Positions 52,830-63,817 of a stretch of 64,000 nt of DNA are shown here, piece after piece; within the stretch, counting starts at the first letter, position 1, and the number at the start of each line of letters is the position of its first letter. Position numbers and translations under genes: made by a program. This stretch comes from Chytriomyces cf. hyalinus JEL632 (lineage: Eukaryota; Chytridiomycota; Chytridiomycetes; Chytridiales; Chytriomycetaceae), in NCBI GenBank assembly GCA_025435555.1, contig JAIWWG010000002.1, forward strand, positions 928,933 through 992,932. Direction: 5' to 3'. A model generated the notes under the pieces. That model was not told where the DNA came from and did not search any database. It saw only the letters and a program-made list of their open reading frames with translations.

Positions 52830-54150
52830 ATATATTATAAATTGAAGCTGAGGTTCAATTATTGAGCACGCGTCAACTCCAAAGAATGAGGAAGAGGGCC
52901 AGAAACAACTTGCTGCTCACATTCAAGAGATGGATTTCACATGTACGATGTCTGTTGGCGACCAACCGTCCAGGCAGTCGCGTTCAAGTCTGAGCTCCCG
53001 AAAGCAATGGACTCGGTGTGATGGAACTTGCCAGCCAGCTAGTTATGGCTCAGAATCAAAAGTAAATGCGACCCGAATGCGCAATCGCCTCAGGAATGAC
53101 ACCACCAAAACAGCTGTGGCTGAGATTCAACAACGACACACCCAGAAGCTTCCAAAGTCCGAGTCCGTTATGCTGCAGTCGCTGCTTATGAACATCTTGT
53201 GACTTGAATTCAATGCATGCATTGGCACAAGTTGCGAAATTGAACCGGAAATCGGACCAGAGACCGTGTTGTGTCAGCTGAGATTCGGGTTCCCCATTGG
53301 GTTTGAAGGCGCGGTGTCTTCTGGTCGCGTATCCCAGTTCGTTTCAATCCAGATAGTGAATCGCGAGGTCTTTACAATTTGGAACTATTCCCGCGAGTAC
53401 AGTGTGGGAAAGCTACATGCGTGCCAAGCGGACCAACTTCCTCTCATCGCTGGTGATCAAGTGGTCCAGCTTCGTTATCCGATTCGACGACAGCGCGAAG
53501 GAATGTATTTACGGAATTCCATATAAATATGTGGGGAGAGTTACAGAGATACGGCTCGAATTGAGATGAATTGGATCGGTGGCGATGTCTAATTAGGTGC
53601 ATTCACTGGCAGAGGGTCATCGCAGCGTATCAGTCTAACTGGAGCGGAAATTCTAACAGCGGGAATTGGCAAATTGATTGGGGGCAGCGCCTGAAAATTT
53701 GTTCAAATTCGTCATTCCGGCAAACGCATCTGTAGGAATGCCTGTGAGTGTGTTCATGCACGCTTTGAATTCGATCGAGTTGACTAAGTCGATCCTGCGA
53801 GCATGTTTCGCCGAGGATTCCAAGGGCAGAGATATGTCCAGAGAACATGTAAAGCTCCAAGTCCAGCACTTTAAGTTGAGCCATGTGACACATGCTGGTT
53901 AGAATGCTGCCGTTGAGTAGATTTCGCTGAAATGCCAACACAGTCAGATGAAATATGCCGTTCACTGTTTCTGGCAGCGGACCAACGCATTGAAACTGTT
54001 TTCTGCCACGATCTCTGATTCAAGAATAGTTCGCCAGCATTGCGACTTTGTTTTGAGGATTTGCCGGAATTGAAATGTGTTCCAACTTGGCAACCGGAAA
54101 CGATTGAACCACATGATTTGCGAGAAAGCCATGGCCGGCACTCGAGCACG
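52830..54150 (-). pseudogene. Scattered LRR remnants
   Basis: Isolated LRR-like pieces in different frames: one of the form LLGVSLLNLSHSCFGGVIPE near 53110-53150, and FHLTVLAFQRNLLNGS plus LKVLDLELYMFSGHIS near 53840-53960. Stops and frame changes separate them. They appear to be the remains of another member of the F-box/LRR family, older than the neighbouring ones. Confidence 0.55.
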
Positions 54151-54342
54151 CTGTGGCGTGAAACTCAATCCAAGAATGCACTCCGAAAGGTCCGCGTGCT
54201 GACGAAGCAGATCGAATCCACCGGGCCAAGGGGACAAGAACAGCAGCGTGCGCGCAGTAAGCGCTCGACAGCGAGCCATGGAGGTAGCGGCATACAAGCG
54301 AGTTTGTTGGGCGTCCGCAGTGCCAAATTTAATAAAATGTTT

Positions 54343-55362
54343 TTATTTTTTGGCCACTTGCTGTTTTGCTTCACGCATTCCTGAACTGCCGACCTGTGAG
54401 TTGATTCCACATGTACACACTGGCAACGGACCCACGATTTGATTGTGATCCATTTTACACGTGTTTAAACGCAGCTTCAAAACACCTCTTGGCACGCTAC
54501 CAGTCAACTGATTATAGCTGACGTCCAAGTAGATCAGCCTCCTCAAAGCTCCAATGCCCAAGTGAATTGGACCAACCAGGTTGTTGTTGTTTAAACAAAG
54601 GTCCATGAGCACCCGAAGCATGCCAACGCCTTCTGGAATCTCGCCCGACAGCTGGTTGTGACTGAGATCGTATCTCAGTAGCTGTTGAAATCTTTTCACT
54701 GAGTCGGGGATTCTGCCACAGAAGCGGTTGTGGCTGAGATCCAGCAGCAGCAACTGTCCAAGGCATCCCACAGAGTCTGGAATTTCGCCACACAACTGGT
54801 TGTGGCTGAGGTCCAAAAACCTGAGAGAAACCAGAAATCCGATTCCCGCTGGCAAGCGCCCGCTAAGCTGGTTGTGTTGCAGCTCCAGATGAGTGAGGCT
54901 TACCAGAGAGGTGACTGAATTTGGGACTGCGCCACAGAATTGGTTGGTACCAACGGGCAGGAACTCCAATTTAGATAGCTCTCCAATTTCCGTTGGCAGT
55001 AGAGAGTCGAGGTAATTACTATGGAGGTGAAGGTAACGGAGCGATGTAGCGCGACCAATTGACTTAGGTACCGGCCCTTCCAAGCAGTTGTCGCTCAAAT
55101 TCAAAGTCTGCAGCTTGGTCATTGTTCCAAACACGTCTGGTACCTTGCCAGAAATATGGTTGCACTGCAAAAGGAACTCGGCCAAGTTGACCAAGTTGCC
55201 AAAACTGGCAGGAATGGAGCCAGTCAGACTGGCATTGGACATATCCAGCACCTTGAGGTTGACCAGGTACCCAAAGCTTTCGGGTATCGAGTCGCAAAGA
55301 CGCGCGTTACTCAGATTCAGAGTCTTCAAGCTGGTGAGCTTGCACACGGTGAGGGGATGCAT
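54343..55362 (-). CDS. Leucine-rich-repeat protein, intact ORF
   Basis: An uninterrupted 339-residue frame with about 12 plant-type LRRs of 24 residues (for example SLTGSIPASFGNLVNLAEFL and LSGEIPEGVGMLRVLMDLCL), ending in a basic tail (EAKQQVAKK). There is no F-box, signal peptide or transmembrane segment; relative to its relatives the N-terminal F-box part is missing and no exon for it is seen upstream. It may be a 5'-truncated relic that happens to stay open, or a functional short LRR protein. Two relatives at 46.2 and 50.3 kb are broken. Confidence 0.6.
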   Translation of the reverse strand: MHPLTVCKLTSLKTLNLSNARLCDSIPESFGYLVNLKVLDMSNASLTGSIPASFGNLVNLAEFLLQCNHISGKVPDVFGTMTKLQTLNLSDNCLEGPVPKSIGRATSLRYLHLHSNYLDSLLPTEIGELSKLEFLPVGTNQFCGAVPNSVTSLVSLTHLELQHNQLSGRLPAGIGFLVSLRFLDLSHNQLCGEIPDSVGCLGQLLLLDLSHNRFCGRIPDSVKRFQQLLRYDLSHNQLSGEIPEGVGMLRVLMDLCLNNNNLVGPIHLGIGALRRLIYLDVSYNQLTGSVPRGVLKLRLNTCKMDHNQIVGPLPVCTCGINSQVGSSGMREAKQQVAKK

Positions 55363-56112
55363 GTCGCCTCACTTTTTTTTGGTTGAATTTCATGGAAATG
55401 TTTCAAGTGGAATAAGGCACCAAAAAAAGAATATTACCGATCGAATTCATACAATTCGCTTGTCGAGGATCATGGTACGAGAGGACCTAATTATACGAAC
55501 CACTGGTTAACGAGTGGTAAATGCATCCAAGCTGTCGCGGATGAATGTCTTTTCTACTGTCTCCAACCTAAATTTGACCTGGTGCATTTTATGCACATTT
55601 AAAAGCGCATGTTTTACGCACTTGAATCATCGCTCTCGCGTGCTCTGTATCGAGCATTCAACTTCTCGCTACATTTTCTTCAAAGTGTTCCAGTAAGCAC
55701 TCAAATGCAGCTGTTGATCCGCGCCCACGCTCAGACCATTCCAAACACGATATGACGCCGCTTATTATAAAATGAGTTAGCTGGTAACGCGAAGAAATGT
55801 TGCGATCGACTCAGGGATGGCATGAATGAACCAGTAGTGATCGAGACTGACCGGCGGCCAAGTCACCTGACCAGACTCTTAACGACGCGTTTTTCAGTCG
55901 TGGCTGCGGTTTGATGGATGATCATACAGGTGGAATTATTCAAAGTGTGAACCTGGTAATCTGCGCGGTTGGGGCTGCAGGAATGGTTGCGTCGAATTCA
56001 AGATCTATCAGGCCATATCATTATGACTCAGTTTTAGGGAACTCAAACCTTGCGGGAAACTGGCATACTGCAAGGAACCAGTCAAAGGATTGTGGCTGAT
56101 GTCAAACAATCT
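55363..56112. other. Spacer without a supportable gene
   Basis: No recognisable coding sequence. It may include older LRR-family debris. Confidence 0.4.
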
Positions 56113-56310
56113 TCACTGAAATAAACTTGAAAGATCTTGATGCAAGGGACCAGTGAGGTTGCTGTTGTTCAGTCGAAGCGTGGAGAGATTGGATAGCATG
56201 AAAATATGTGGAATTTCGCCAGAGAGCTGGTTATGACTGAGACCCCACTGCCTAAATATGGAGAATGGATGCGCGTCCAATTTGGATGAGAAGATTAAAT
56301 CAACCCGCAC
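56113..56310 (-). pseudogene. Short LRR fragment
   Basis: About 45 residues match two repeats of the same LRR family (LSHNQLSGEIPHIFMLSNLS, then TLRLNNSNLTGPLHQDL). The block closely resembles the middle of the 50.3-kb gene (GIFMLSYLRTLRLNNNS). It overlaps the presumed promoter of the BTB gene. Confidence 0.65.
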
Positions 56311-56380
56311 GCATCAACTCTGTCGAATCTATTTGCCGTCATCCTGGTGCTTCTTGTCGAGCAGTTTCGCTTCACTGGCA

Positions 56381-57805
56381 ATGGAAACACCAAACAAAGC
56401 GTTGCGCACGTTGCTTGAGCGGGTACGGAAAGATACCGATCACGCCGGCGTGGATCTTGTCTTCGAAGGGGGCGCTGTGTTGACTACCCATGCGAATATT
56501 CTTGCCGCCGCGAGCGATTACTACAAAAAGGCCCTCTCAGCAAAATGGGTGCACAGGAGAGAGACAAACACGGACGAAACCCTCGAAGATGTAACTGAAG
56601 AATCAAATGCGACATGGGCCGCCCACACCACCTAGAAGAGGCGGAGATCAGCGAAACTCACCCTAAACCACCCAAACGTTGATACGGAGACAGCCAATGT
56701 TGTGCTGGATTTCATATACTTGGGCGATGTGGATGTTCCGTTGTCGCACATTTACTGCGTGATTACCTACGCGGATGAATTTCTTCTTCCTAAGCTTGTG
56801 CAAAAATGCATTGATTGCATTGTGAACGAAAACAAGCTGTCGCCGAATTATGCGCTCAAATGTTACCAGCACTTCGCCAATGCCCTCAGCAGAATATTGC
56901 AAAATCTGCCAGTATCGTTGGAATTCGGCCGTGAGGAGTTGGCGCAAATGAACGAAAACGTAGTTGAAACACTGCTCCTGTTTGAGCGATTTGAACCATT
57001 ACATCGCTGGAGAATCCTGATTGCCTGGTGCAAAGCCTATCAAGACGTGCAAGGGGACCTCTCGCTGGAGTCGAAACTTCCTGAAAACTTTCCGATTGAA
57101 GTGGCCAGCAAGTTGATAGAGCTGTTACTGACTGTGGTAGAGCTGATCAAAATTCCGGCGACCAACTCCAATTTGCTGGAACCATTCAAAGTTCTGCTTC
57201 CAAACTATGCGCAGGACAGGCTTGCATTCCACCTGAAAGGGACAACGCGATCTGGAGGGAACCAATGGAAAGCCTCGCATCAGAGCATTATGGAGATAAT
57301 ACGTGCAATCAAGCAGTATCTTCCAGTCTATTTACAGTCTCACAATGTTGCCACAGATCCTGTTCTCTTGTTTCATGGAACGCCAGGCGCTAACAGCATT
57401 CAAAATGACTTGCACAAGGCATGCGATGGAACACGCATCACACTTACACTCATTAAAATCAAAAATGGGAACATGTTTGGAGGGTTTGTTGACGTCAAAT
57501 GGACAAAAAAGCAGATTTCCGTCTCCCAGATATTGTTCATGTTCCTGATTGCGCCTAACGGACCATTCCAGCTGTTGTCTTTGAAGAAGAGTGAGGCTGA
57601 GGAAACATATTATGAGGGCCATGAACCCATGGTCCGATTGACTTTCAAATGGTTTATGAAGGAATTTGCAAAGACTGCTGAGGCGCACAAGGCTGTCTTT
57701 TCTGGGTTTGATGAGAACGACAGACGCGCATTTGTCAAAAAACTGTCAGCGGGTGCGAGTGATTGCGGTGCGATTGAGTATATCAAAGTGTATCACATCA
57801 ACTGA
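56381..57805 (+). CDS. BTB-TLDc domain protein
   Basis: From the ATG at 56381 (METPNKALRTLLERV) a BTB/POZ domain is read: VDLVFEGGAVLTTHANILAA, then SDYYKKALSAKW and, after a break, VVLDFIYLGDVDVPLSHIYC and FLLPKLVQKC. A helical BACK-like region follows (residues about 150-290). A C-terminal TLDc-like domain comes last (VLLFHGTPGANSIQNDLHKA, ITLTLIKIKNGNMFGGFVDV), ending FKWFMK and IEYIKVYHI. An in-frame TAG at 56633 splits the BTB domain. A 45-nt segment, GTAACT at 56591 to CACCTAG at 56635, has intron ends, keeps the phase and would remove the stop, at the short end of intron sizes here. Otherwise it is a nonsense lesion. BTB-TLDc proteins act as ubiquitin-ligase adaptors or stress proteins (family knowledge). 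Confidence 0.65.
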
Positions 57806-58042
57806 TGCGCGAGTTCTTTTCTTTATGACTTGTTCACAAGGCACTCTTGCATAAACGAAAATTTCGACGCGTGTTTCTGACTCGGTATGGATCTATATTT
57901 TGGCATTTCAATTGCACAATGTGCTCGATTGCATCAATGCAACTATGCATACATTTATTCAGTTCCTCCAATCTACCATCGAAACAATGAAAAACAAAAG
58001 TGAGAATATGCCCAGACTACCCCTTGGAGCATTTACACCGGC
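57806..58042. other. Spacer between the BTB-TLDc gene and the telomeric repeats
   Basis: The last unique sequence before the TTAGGG tract. No gene or repeat is recognised. Confidence 0.5.
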
Positions 58043-58177
58043 TTAGGGTTAGGGTTAGGGTTAGGGTTAGGGTTAGGGTTAGGGTTAGGGTTAGGGTTAG
58101 GGTTAGGGTTAGGGTTAGGGTTAGGGTTAGGGTTAGGGTTAGGGTTAGGGTTAGGGTTAGGGTTAGGGTTTAGGGTT
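58043..58177 (+). repeat. Telomeric repeat tract (TTAGGG)n, about 22 units
   Basis: Perfect TTAGGG units on the plus strand except for one TTTAGGG at the right end. The G-rich strand reads 5' to 3' rightwards, so the chromosome end should lie to the right of the window. The tract is followed at once by the retrotransposon, with no spacer. Confidence 0.97.
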
Positions 58178-59996
58178 ACATCGCAAAGCGCCTCAAGGGG
58201 ACGGCTCGCTGTCCCGTGGCGGGATGCGGGTCGGCCTCTCTGAAGAGCCTTGGGGTGGGAGGGAATCCGAACCAGTTTGGGTTCTCCACCATCCAAATGC
58301 AGTGCACCACGTGCACCAAACGTTGCAGACTCAACGCAGCGCTGAAGGCAGGAGGGTCGGCCTCTGCGGACCTGTACGCAGAGTGGGAGAAGGCTTTCGG
58401 TAAGCTGGTCCCAGTCACTTCCACCACAGGCACAGCAGCAAAGCGCCGCCGCCAGAACTCCGAAGCAGACACTGCCACTGCAGTCTCTACTTCCACACCC
58501 AGTGCTTCCCAGAGTCGTCTGATCCAACAGACCCTCTCATTTGCTGCAGCCACCGCTGGCCGCTCTGTGGATCAGCCACCAGCAGGCTCAGCAGGCTCAG
58601 CAAGCACAGCAACAACCTCAACAACCAATCTCACCACCCCAGCTGGTTCCGCAGGCCTTCCACAGAGCGAATTCAGCTTCATGGCACCCGCGCCAGCCAT
58701 GCAGACCACCGCTGCAGCCTCCGAAATGTCGCCATCAGTGATTTCGAATGCATTTCCACCCCCTGCTGTGCCTGCCACAGCTGTCAACTGGCAGCAGCGT
58801 GCAGAGGCAGCAGAGGCCGCTACAGCTTCCCTTCAGACGCAGCTGCAGTCCCTGATTGCGCTGCTGGCCCAGCTGGTCACCCAGATGCAGCAGGGCTCAG
58901 TTGGTGTGGGTAAGTCATCAGGCACAGCAAATGAGTGTCAGCCAACTGTGGCGCAGCCATTGAGCACAGCAACAGCCCTCTTGGCTTCCATCAGTGCTTC
59001 AACTGCTCCCACGCTCGCAGCACCAACCCCAATGGAGCCCAGTCCACCCACGTGCAGCCCCATGTGCGTACCTCTCGAAAAAGCGGTCGTGGAGGTCGCA
59101 CTGGACCTGGAGGGCGTATTGTCCCAGGTGCTGCCCCTGCCTCAACAACAACTGTTTCTGTACCCGTTGCTGTTGAAAACACTTCCACACAGGTTGTTGA
59201 AGCCGCCTGGTCCACTGTTGCACGTAATGGAACGCGTCGTGCCCCTCCACCATCTTGCGAATCTCGTCAACGCGCGCCGCAAACTCAGCAGCAGTATGAT
59301 GAAAAAACACACCGCATGCGTCAAAAGAAGGCATTACAGATGGCGAAAGCTGTCCCTGAACCGAAAAAGTTTGCAGTGATCCGTGTTGAACTCCACAGCA
59401 GTCGTCAGTTGCGCGGATGTTCCTTCCGGGACCGGAAACATTTGATCGATGCGTTTGTGGGACAGATGGGGGTTCGCCACAATGTGGCTCTTACCTCATC
59501 TATTGGTAACTCCATCATTGAGCTGTATTGTCCGACTGATGTTGTTCTGGAAGTGGTGCGAGTTCTTAGGGAGCGTGGCCAACAAGTCCTCCTTGCAGCC
59601 TTCAACCCACTCATATCCGACATTGACGGAAATCGCCTTGACTCCACCCAGACAGAAAAAGCTGCCAAGCGCCTCGCGTTTTTGTGCAAAGCCGCACGTA
59701 CTGTCAATCTCCGTGCTGCCATCCTTGCCGGTGCCTCTCAGCAACTCAAGGAAGCCACGCAGAAAGTGTTTGAAACCATCCGAGGCTCCCCATCCGACTC
59801 CCTTCTTGCACCCCCACGCCCCCACCGTAGCGCGTTTGCGAAATTTGCTGCCCCAGACACACTGTCGCTAACTGATTTTGTGACTCTCGACCCAGTTCCG
59901 GAATCTACTGAGTTTGTCGATAGTCAAGACGATGTTGCCATGTCTGTGTCCAATCTGGATCTTGGTCCCGCGGCTGACGCCGCCGACCAAGAATGA
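58174..59996 (+). pseudogene. LINE ORF1 (nucleic-acid-binding protein), one frameshift
   Basis: The frame is open from 58174, just inside the last telomeric unit; the first ATG is at 58297. The N-terminus has paired cysteines (CPVAGC, CTTCTKRC), then a Ser/Thr/Ala-rich region, a basic KRRRQN and a coiled coil (WQQRAEAAEAATASLQTQLQ, about 58785-58890). Between about 58990 and 59080 the coding frame shifts by one and continues with an RGG-like segment (SRKSGRGGRTGPGGR). A folded domain of RRM-like or novel type follows (FAVIRVELHSS, LIDAFVGQMGVRHNVAL, IIELYCPTDVVLEVVRVLRE). The stop TGA (59994) overlaps the ORF2 ATG. Codons before 58297 look coding, so the 5' end may be truncated or use a non-ATG start. 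Confidence 0.7.
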
Positions 59997-62900
59997 TCAA
60001 AATCGCATTTTCGAATCTCAACGGGCTGTCTGGCAAAGCCGAAGAAGTCCTGAGATTCAAGTCTGCGCAATCTGTTGACCTTTCTTTAATGGTGGAAACG
60101 TGGCTCTCCCCAACATCCTCCATTCCTTTTCGACCACACACTATTTAATATCACAAGTACAAACACGGAGGCAATTGCGGGAGGTCGGCGCAATTTTGGC
60201 GGCATTTTGGCGTTCTCAACTGCAACTCTCTCCCCCCAATTCCGAGTTATCTATGAAGATCCCTTGGGGTTCTATTGCGCAATGCGCATCTCTGATCTTA
60301 TCCTCATCACTGCCTACATCCCCCCCTCTGCTGACAATCGGGTAATCGGGGACATGCTTCAAAAAGCGGAAACGTTATCTGAAGGCTTTACGTTGCGTTG
60401 TCTTTTGGTTGGCGATCTGAACGCACGGATGACGGATGCTGGTGATTCACTCACAAACACACGTGGAACGTATATGCAGCAGGAACTGTTCAACTCTGGA
60501 CTTGCGCTTCAAATCCCGGAGTCTGGGAAATGGACGTCGTGGGCTGGTGGTGGTCGAGGGATTCCGGATGTTGTACTCTCGAGCTTCCCAGTCTCTAACC
60601 TCACAGTTCATGAAGGCGAGTCACTTGGAGGTTCGGACCATCGGCCGCTGACATTTTCTGTGCCACTGGATGTCGAAACCAAGCCCAAGTCTTTTGCGCG
60701 CTGGAATGTTCGTCGCCTCACAACTGCCAAATACCATCAGCGTTTTGCTGAGGAGCTGGAGTCCACGCAGCAGGAGATCATGGATCAACTGGAATTGCTG
60801 CGAACACGCTTGGAAAGCCCTGCTGTGGGATACGTTGCGGGTGTATCACAGTGCGATGCACACACCGTGGCACCTGCAGTAGGCGCCAACCCTCCGGGAA
60901 GTACTTCCCATGCTTCTCTTGATCCTGTTACCCACACTGCAGATTGCCCCAGAGCCACCACTCACATGTCTGACAGTCCTTCTCAGTCCGCTGGTCCATC
61001 CCACTCCCATCCACGTTCTGTCGATGCTCCCAACCCATCTACGCAGCAGGACATGTGCTTATGCCTGGAATTGCTGCGAACGAGCTTTGAAAGCCCTGCT
61101 GTGGGGTACATCGCGGGTGCATCACAGTGCGATGCACACACCGCGGTACCTGCAGTAGGCGCTCCCCTCCCGGGAAGTACTTCTCGCTCTCTCGCTCTTG
61201 AACAATACTCACACACCAAACCGTGCTAGAACTCAAGAGTTGATCAACGAGGCCTGGGAACACTTCCTGTCATGGGTCCGAAATGCTGCGTCAAAGTCAA
61301 TTGGTGTCCTCCAAGTCTCTGACCATCTGCCATCGGAGTTTTGGACTGATGAGCTTGAACAAAGTCGGGACAACGTGCAGCAAGAACTTGCGAACGTGCA
61401 ACAGGAAATCGAGCGTGGCCAGTTGTCTCGTCTCGAAATCAAACGCCTTGCTTCCGAACTGACCAACACTCAGCGTGCTTACCGGGCGGATCTGACCACA
61501 CGCAAGCGCGTGCTCTTCGAAGATGCTGTCGATAAGCTCACAGTCCCACAAAACATGTCCTCGTTCATGCGCATGGTAAAAGGAGCCAAGTCGCGAAAAG
61601 ACCGCACTGTCTGCAAACTGGACCCGGCGAAAATCAATGAACACGCTGCCCATTTTCGAACTACCTTTGGAGCACCTCCGACTGGACATCCCCAACCTGG
61701 ACCCCCTGCGCTTGAGGAAATCCAGTCGCGTCCAACTCAGGAAGTCTTCAACCCGGATGCGATCATGTCTGCGATTGCTGGACTCCCACTCGGAAAGGCT
61801 ACTGGATCCGATGGAATTCCTGCTGAACTCATCAAAGCCGGTGGCGATCTCATGGCTGACGTTCTCAGTGTTTTCCTGCCCATGGTCCATGCTGCTGCAA
61901 CTATTCCATCTGACTGGAGGAAGGCGCTCATTGTGCCAGTCTTCAAGAAGAAGGGATCTGATCAGGACATTGCAAACTACCGACCTATTGCACTGACAAG
62001 TACGATACGACGACTCTACGAGCGGCTGCTTGTTCCTGAACTTGGACCCGTAATGCAACAACTCGATGACTTTCAAGGTGGCTTCAGACCCGGTCGGTCC
62101 TCGCTCGATCAAGCCATGGTTCTCCACGAAACCCTGAACACCAATGAACATGCTTCGACTATCCTGCTGGACATCAAAGCGGCATATGACGAAGTCGATC
62201 GAAGGGTTCTTTGGCAAATGCTCACACAAGTCTTCGGCCTGGACGAATTCATGCTTGCACGGCTCCAGGATCTTTTCGATCACAACTCGTGCTGTCTGGT
62301 GGTGGCTGGCGTGATTAGTGATCCGATTGACAACGAACGAGGTCTTTTGCAGGGTGCTACTCTGTCCCCGATTTTGTTCAACTGTCACATCCATGGTCTC
62401 TCAATTCCGGCTACGTGCTCCTGGAATCCCGCGAATTCGAATCAACGGTATCCATCTCAATAACCTCCTGTTTGCAGACGATACGTCCTTGGTAGCTGCA
62501 AATCAACATGATCTCGCAGTCCTGCTCCGAACGTGTGAGGAATGGTCCAACACTGTCGGCATCCGGTTCTCGCCATCCAAGTGCATCTATCTCGGTCCTG
62601 TTCCAGCACTACGTGATGTACCTCTCAAGCTCTACAACGTGGACCTTCCATCCCAGCAATGTGCCCCGTATCTCGGCATCCCTTTTGGCCAACACGGAAT
62701 CAACTGGGCTCTGCTGGCAAAGGAACGAACTTCAAAAGCGCGTGGTGTCATTGTGGCGCTGGCATCGGTAGGTATGAATGCAATGGGCTGGGCTCCTGCA
62801 GCTTCTGTTACTATCTACAGGAGTTTCATTCGGCCGGTCCTTGAATATGGCATTGCTCTCAAGCTCCCATCCGCGTCCACGCTCAAGTTGTACGAGTCGG

Positions 62901-63817
62901 TCCAACGTCTTGCACTACGGACTCTCACATCAACACCCCGCAACACGTCCACTGCCGCTCTCCACAAGCTGCTGCAAGTCGAACCATTCAAACACCGTGC
63001 TACCGAGCTCAATCTCATGTGGTCCTCCCGATTGCATAACTCAACTGATCGTTCTATCCCGGCTGTTCGTTTCTGGCGCGGCGCTCTGCTTGGTGCTGAC
63101 AAACCATTTCAGGAATGTCTTCCCCGCCTTGCTCGCTCCAACCCACTTGTGACTCATGTGGATGCTAAATGGATTGATTTTCGACAGCAACCACTGGTTC
63201 CCCCACCTCCAGCTGAAGTTCCGTTCCGGTACCCTCCGAAGCCAAAACAAGCGCTGTCTGACAATGCTCGCAAGAAGCTGCGCAAGGAATCCATCGTCAA
63301 CCTGGACAACAACCTGGACACCATTGCTGGCGCAATCCAAGTCGAAACCAAAGACCCAGTCCGGCCGTATCTGACTGCCTGCAAGGGAATTGACCGCAAG
63401 ACACGCAACAACATCCTTCGCTGGACTCTTGGTGCCGTCACCCGACACGAACCGTGCCTCAAGTGCAACGACGTACTGACCCGATCCCATGCTGCTGACT
63501 GTTCTGGTGCCACTGCTCTCCTGCGCATCAACTGGGACACGCTTGCACCTCCTGCCGGCCGAATGACCTGGCTTGATACGATCCTGAATGAAGTCCGGAA
63601 TACACCGCCCTCCGAAATCGACACGTACACCGAAGTCTCTTCTGCCGTAGCTCTCATCTACACCGAATGTCGCCACCTCCAACAGCAAGCCAATGGCTAC
63701 TGGGCCGAGCCAGATGCACCCGCACGACCACTGCCGCCTCGAAGACCGCGAAATCGCATACCTCAACCCGGGGGAGCCCCGCTTGGGCGACCACGGCAAA
63801 ACCCGGAGCCTGGATAA
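59993..63817 (+). pseudogene. LINE ORF2 (APE endonuclease, reverse transcriptase, CCHC), three frameshifts
   Basis: Starts at ATG 59993 within ATGA shared with the ORF1 stop. The endonuclease begins IAFSNLNGLSGKAEEV and VETWLSP, shifts frame near 60144, and continues with LVGDLNARM and GGSDHRPLTF. A linker with a 276-bp duplication follows. The frame shifts again near 61200, and the reverse transcriptase proceeds: TGSDGIPAELIK, WRKALIVPVFKKKGS, DFQGGFRPGRSS, STILLDIKAAYDEVD and RGLLQGATLSPILFN. A third shift lies near 62400, just before LNNLLFADDTSLVA, the catalytic ADD. The C-terminus has a thumb-like region and a CLKCNDVLTRSHAADC zinc knuckle. All catalytic residues that I can locate are present, so the damage is limited to frame and looks recent. 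Confidence 0.85.
60765..61206 (+). repeat. 276-bp-period tandem duplication in the endonuclease-RT linker
   Basis: Sequence from ACGCAGCAGGA at 60765 recurs from 61041: LELLRTRLESPAVGYVAGVS in the first copy, LELLRTSFESPAVGYIAGAS in the second, with QCDAHT in both. The period is 92 codons, so the reading frame is kept. The copies differ at several positions, so the event is not brand new. Confidence 0.85.

Noticed and set aside
58043-58177. TTAGGG tract as the physical chromosome end
   Set aside because: More than 5.8 kb of retrotransposon follows in the window, so it is internal here, though it may lie very close to the end.
58033-58527. Minus-strand frame with a long Asn-Pro repeat
   Set aside because: It is a translation of the telomeric CCCTAA strand.
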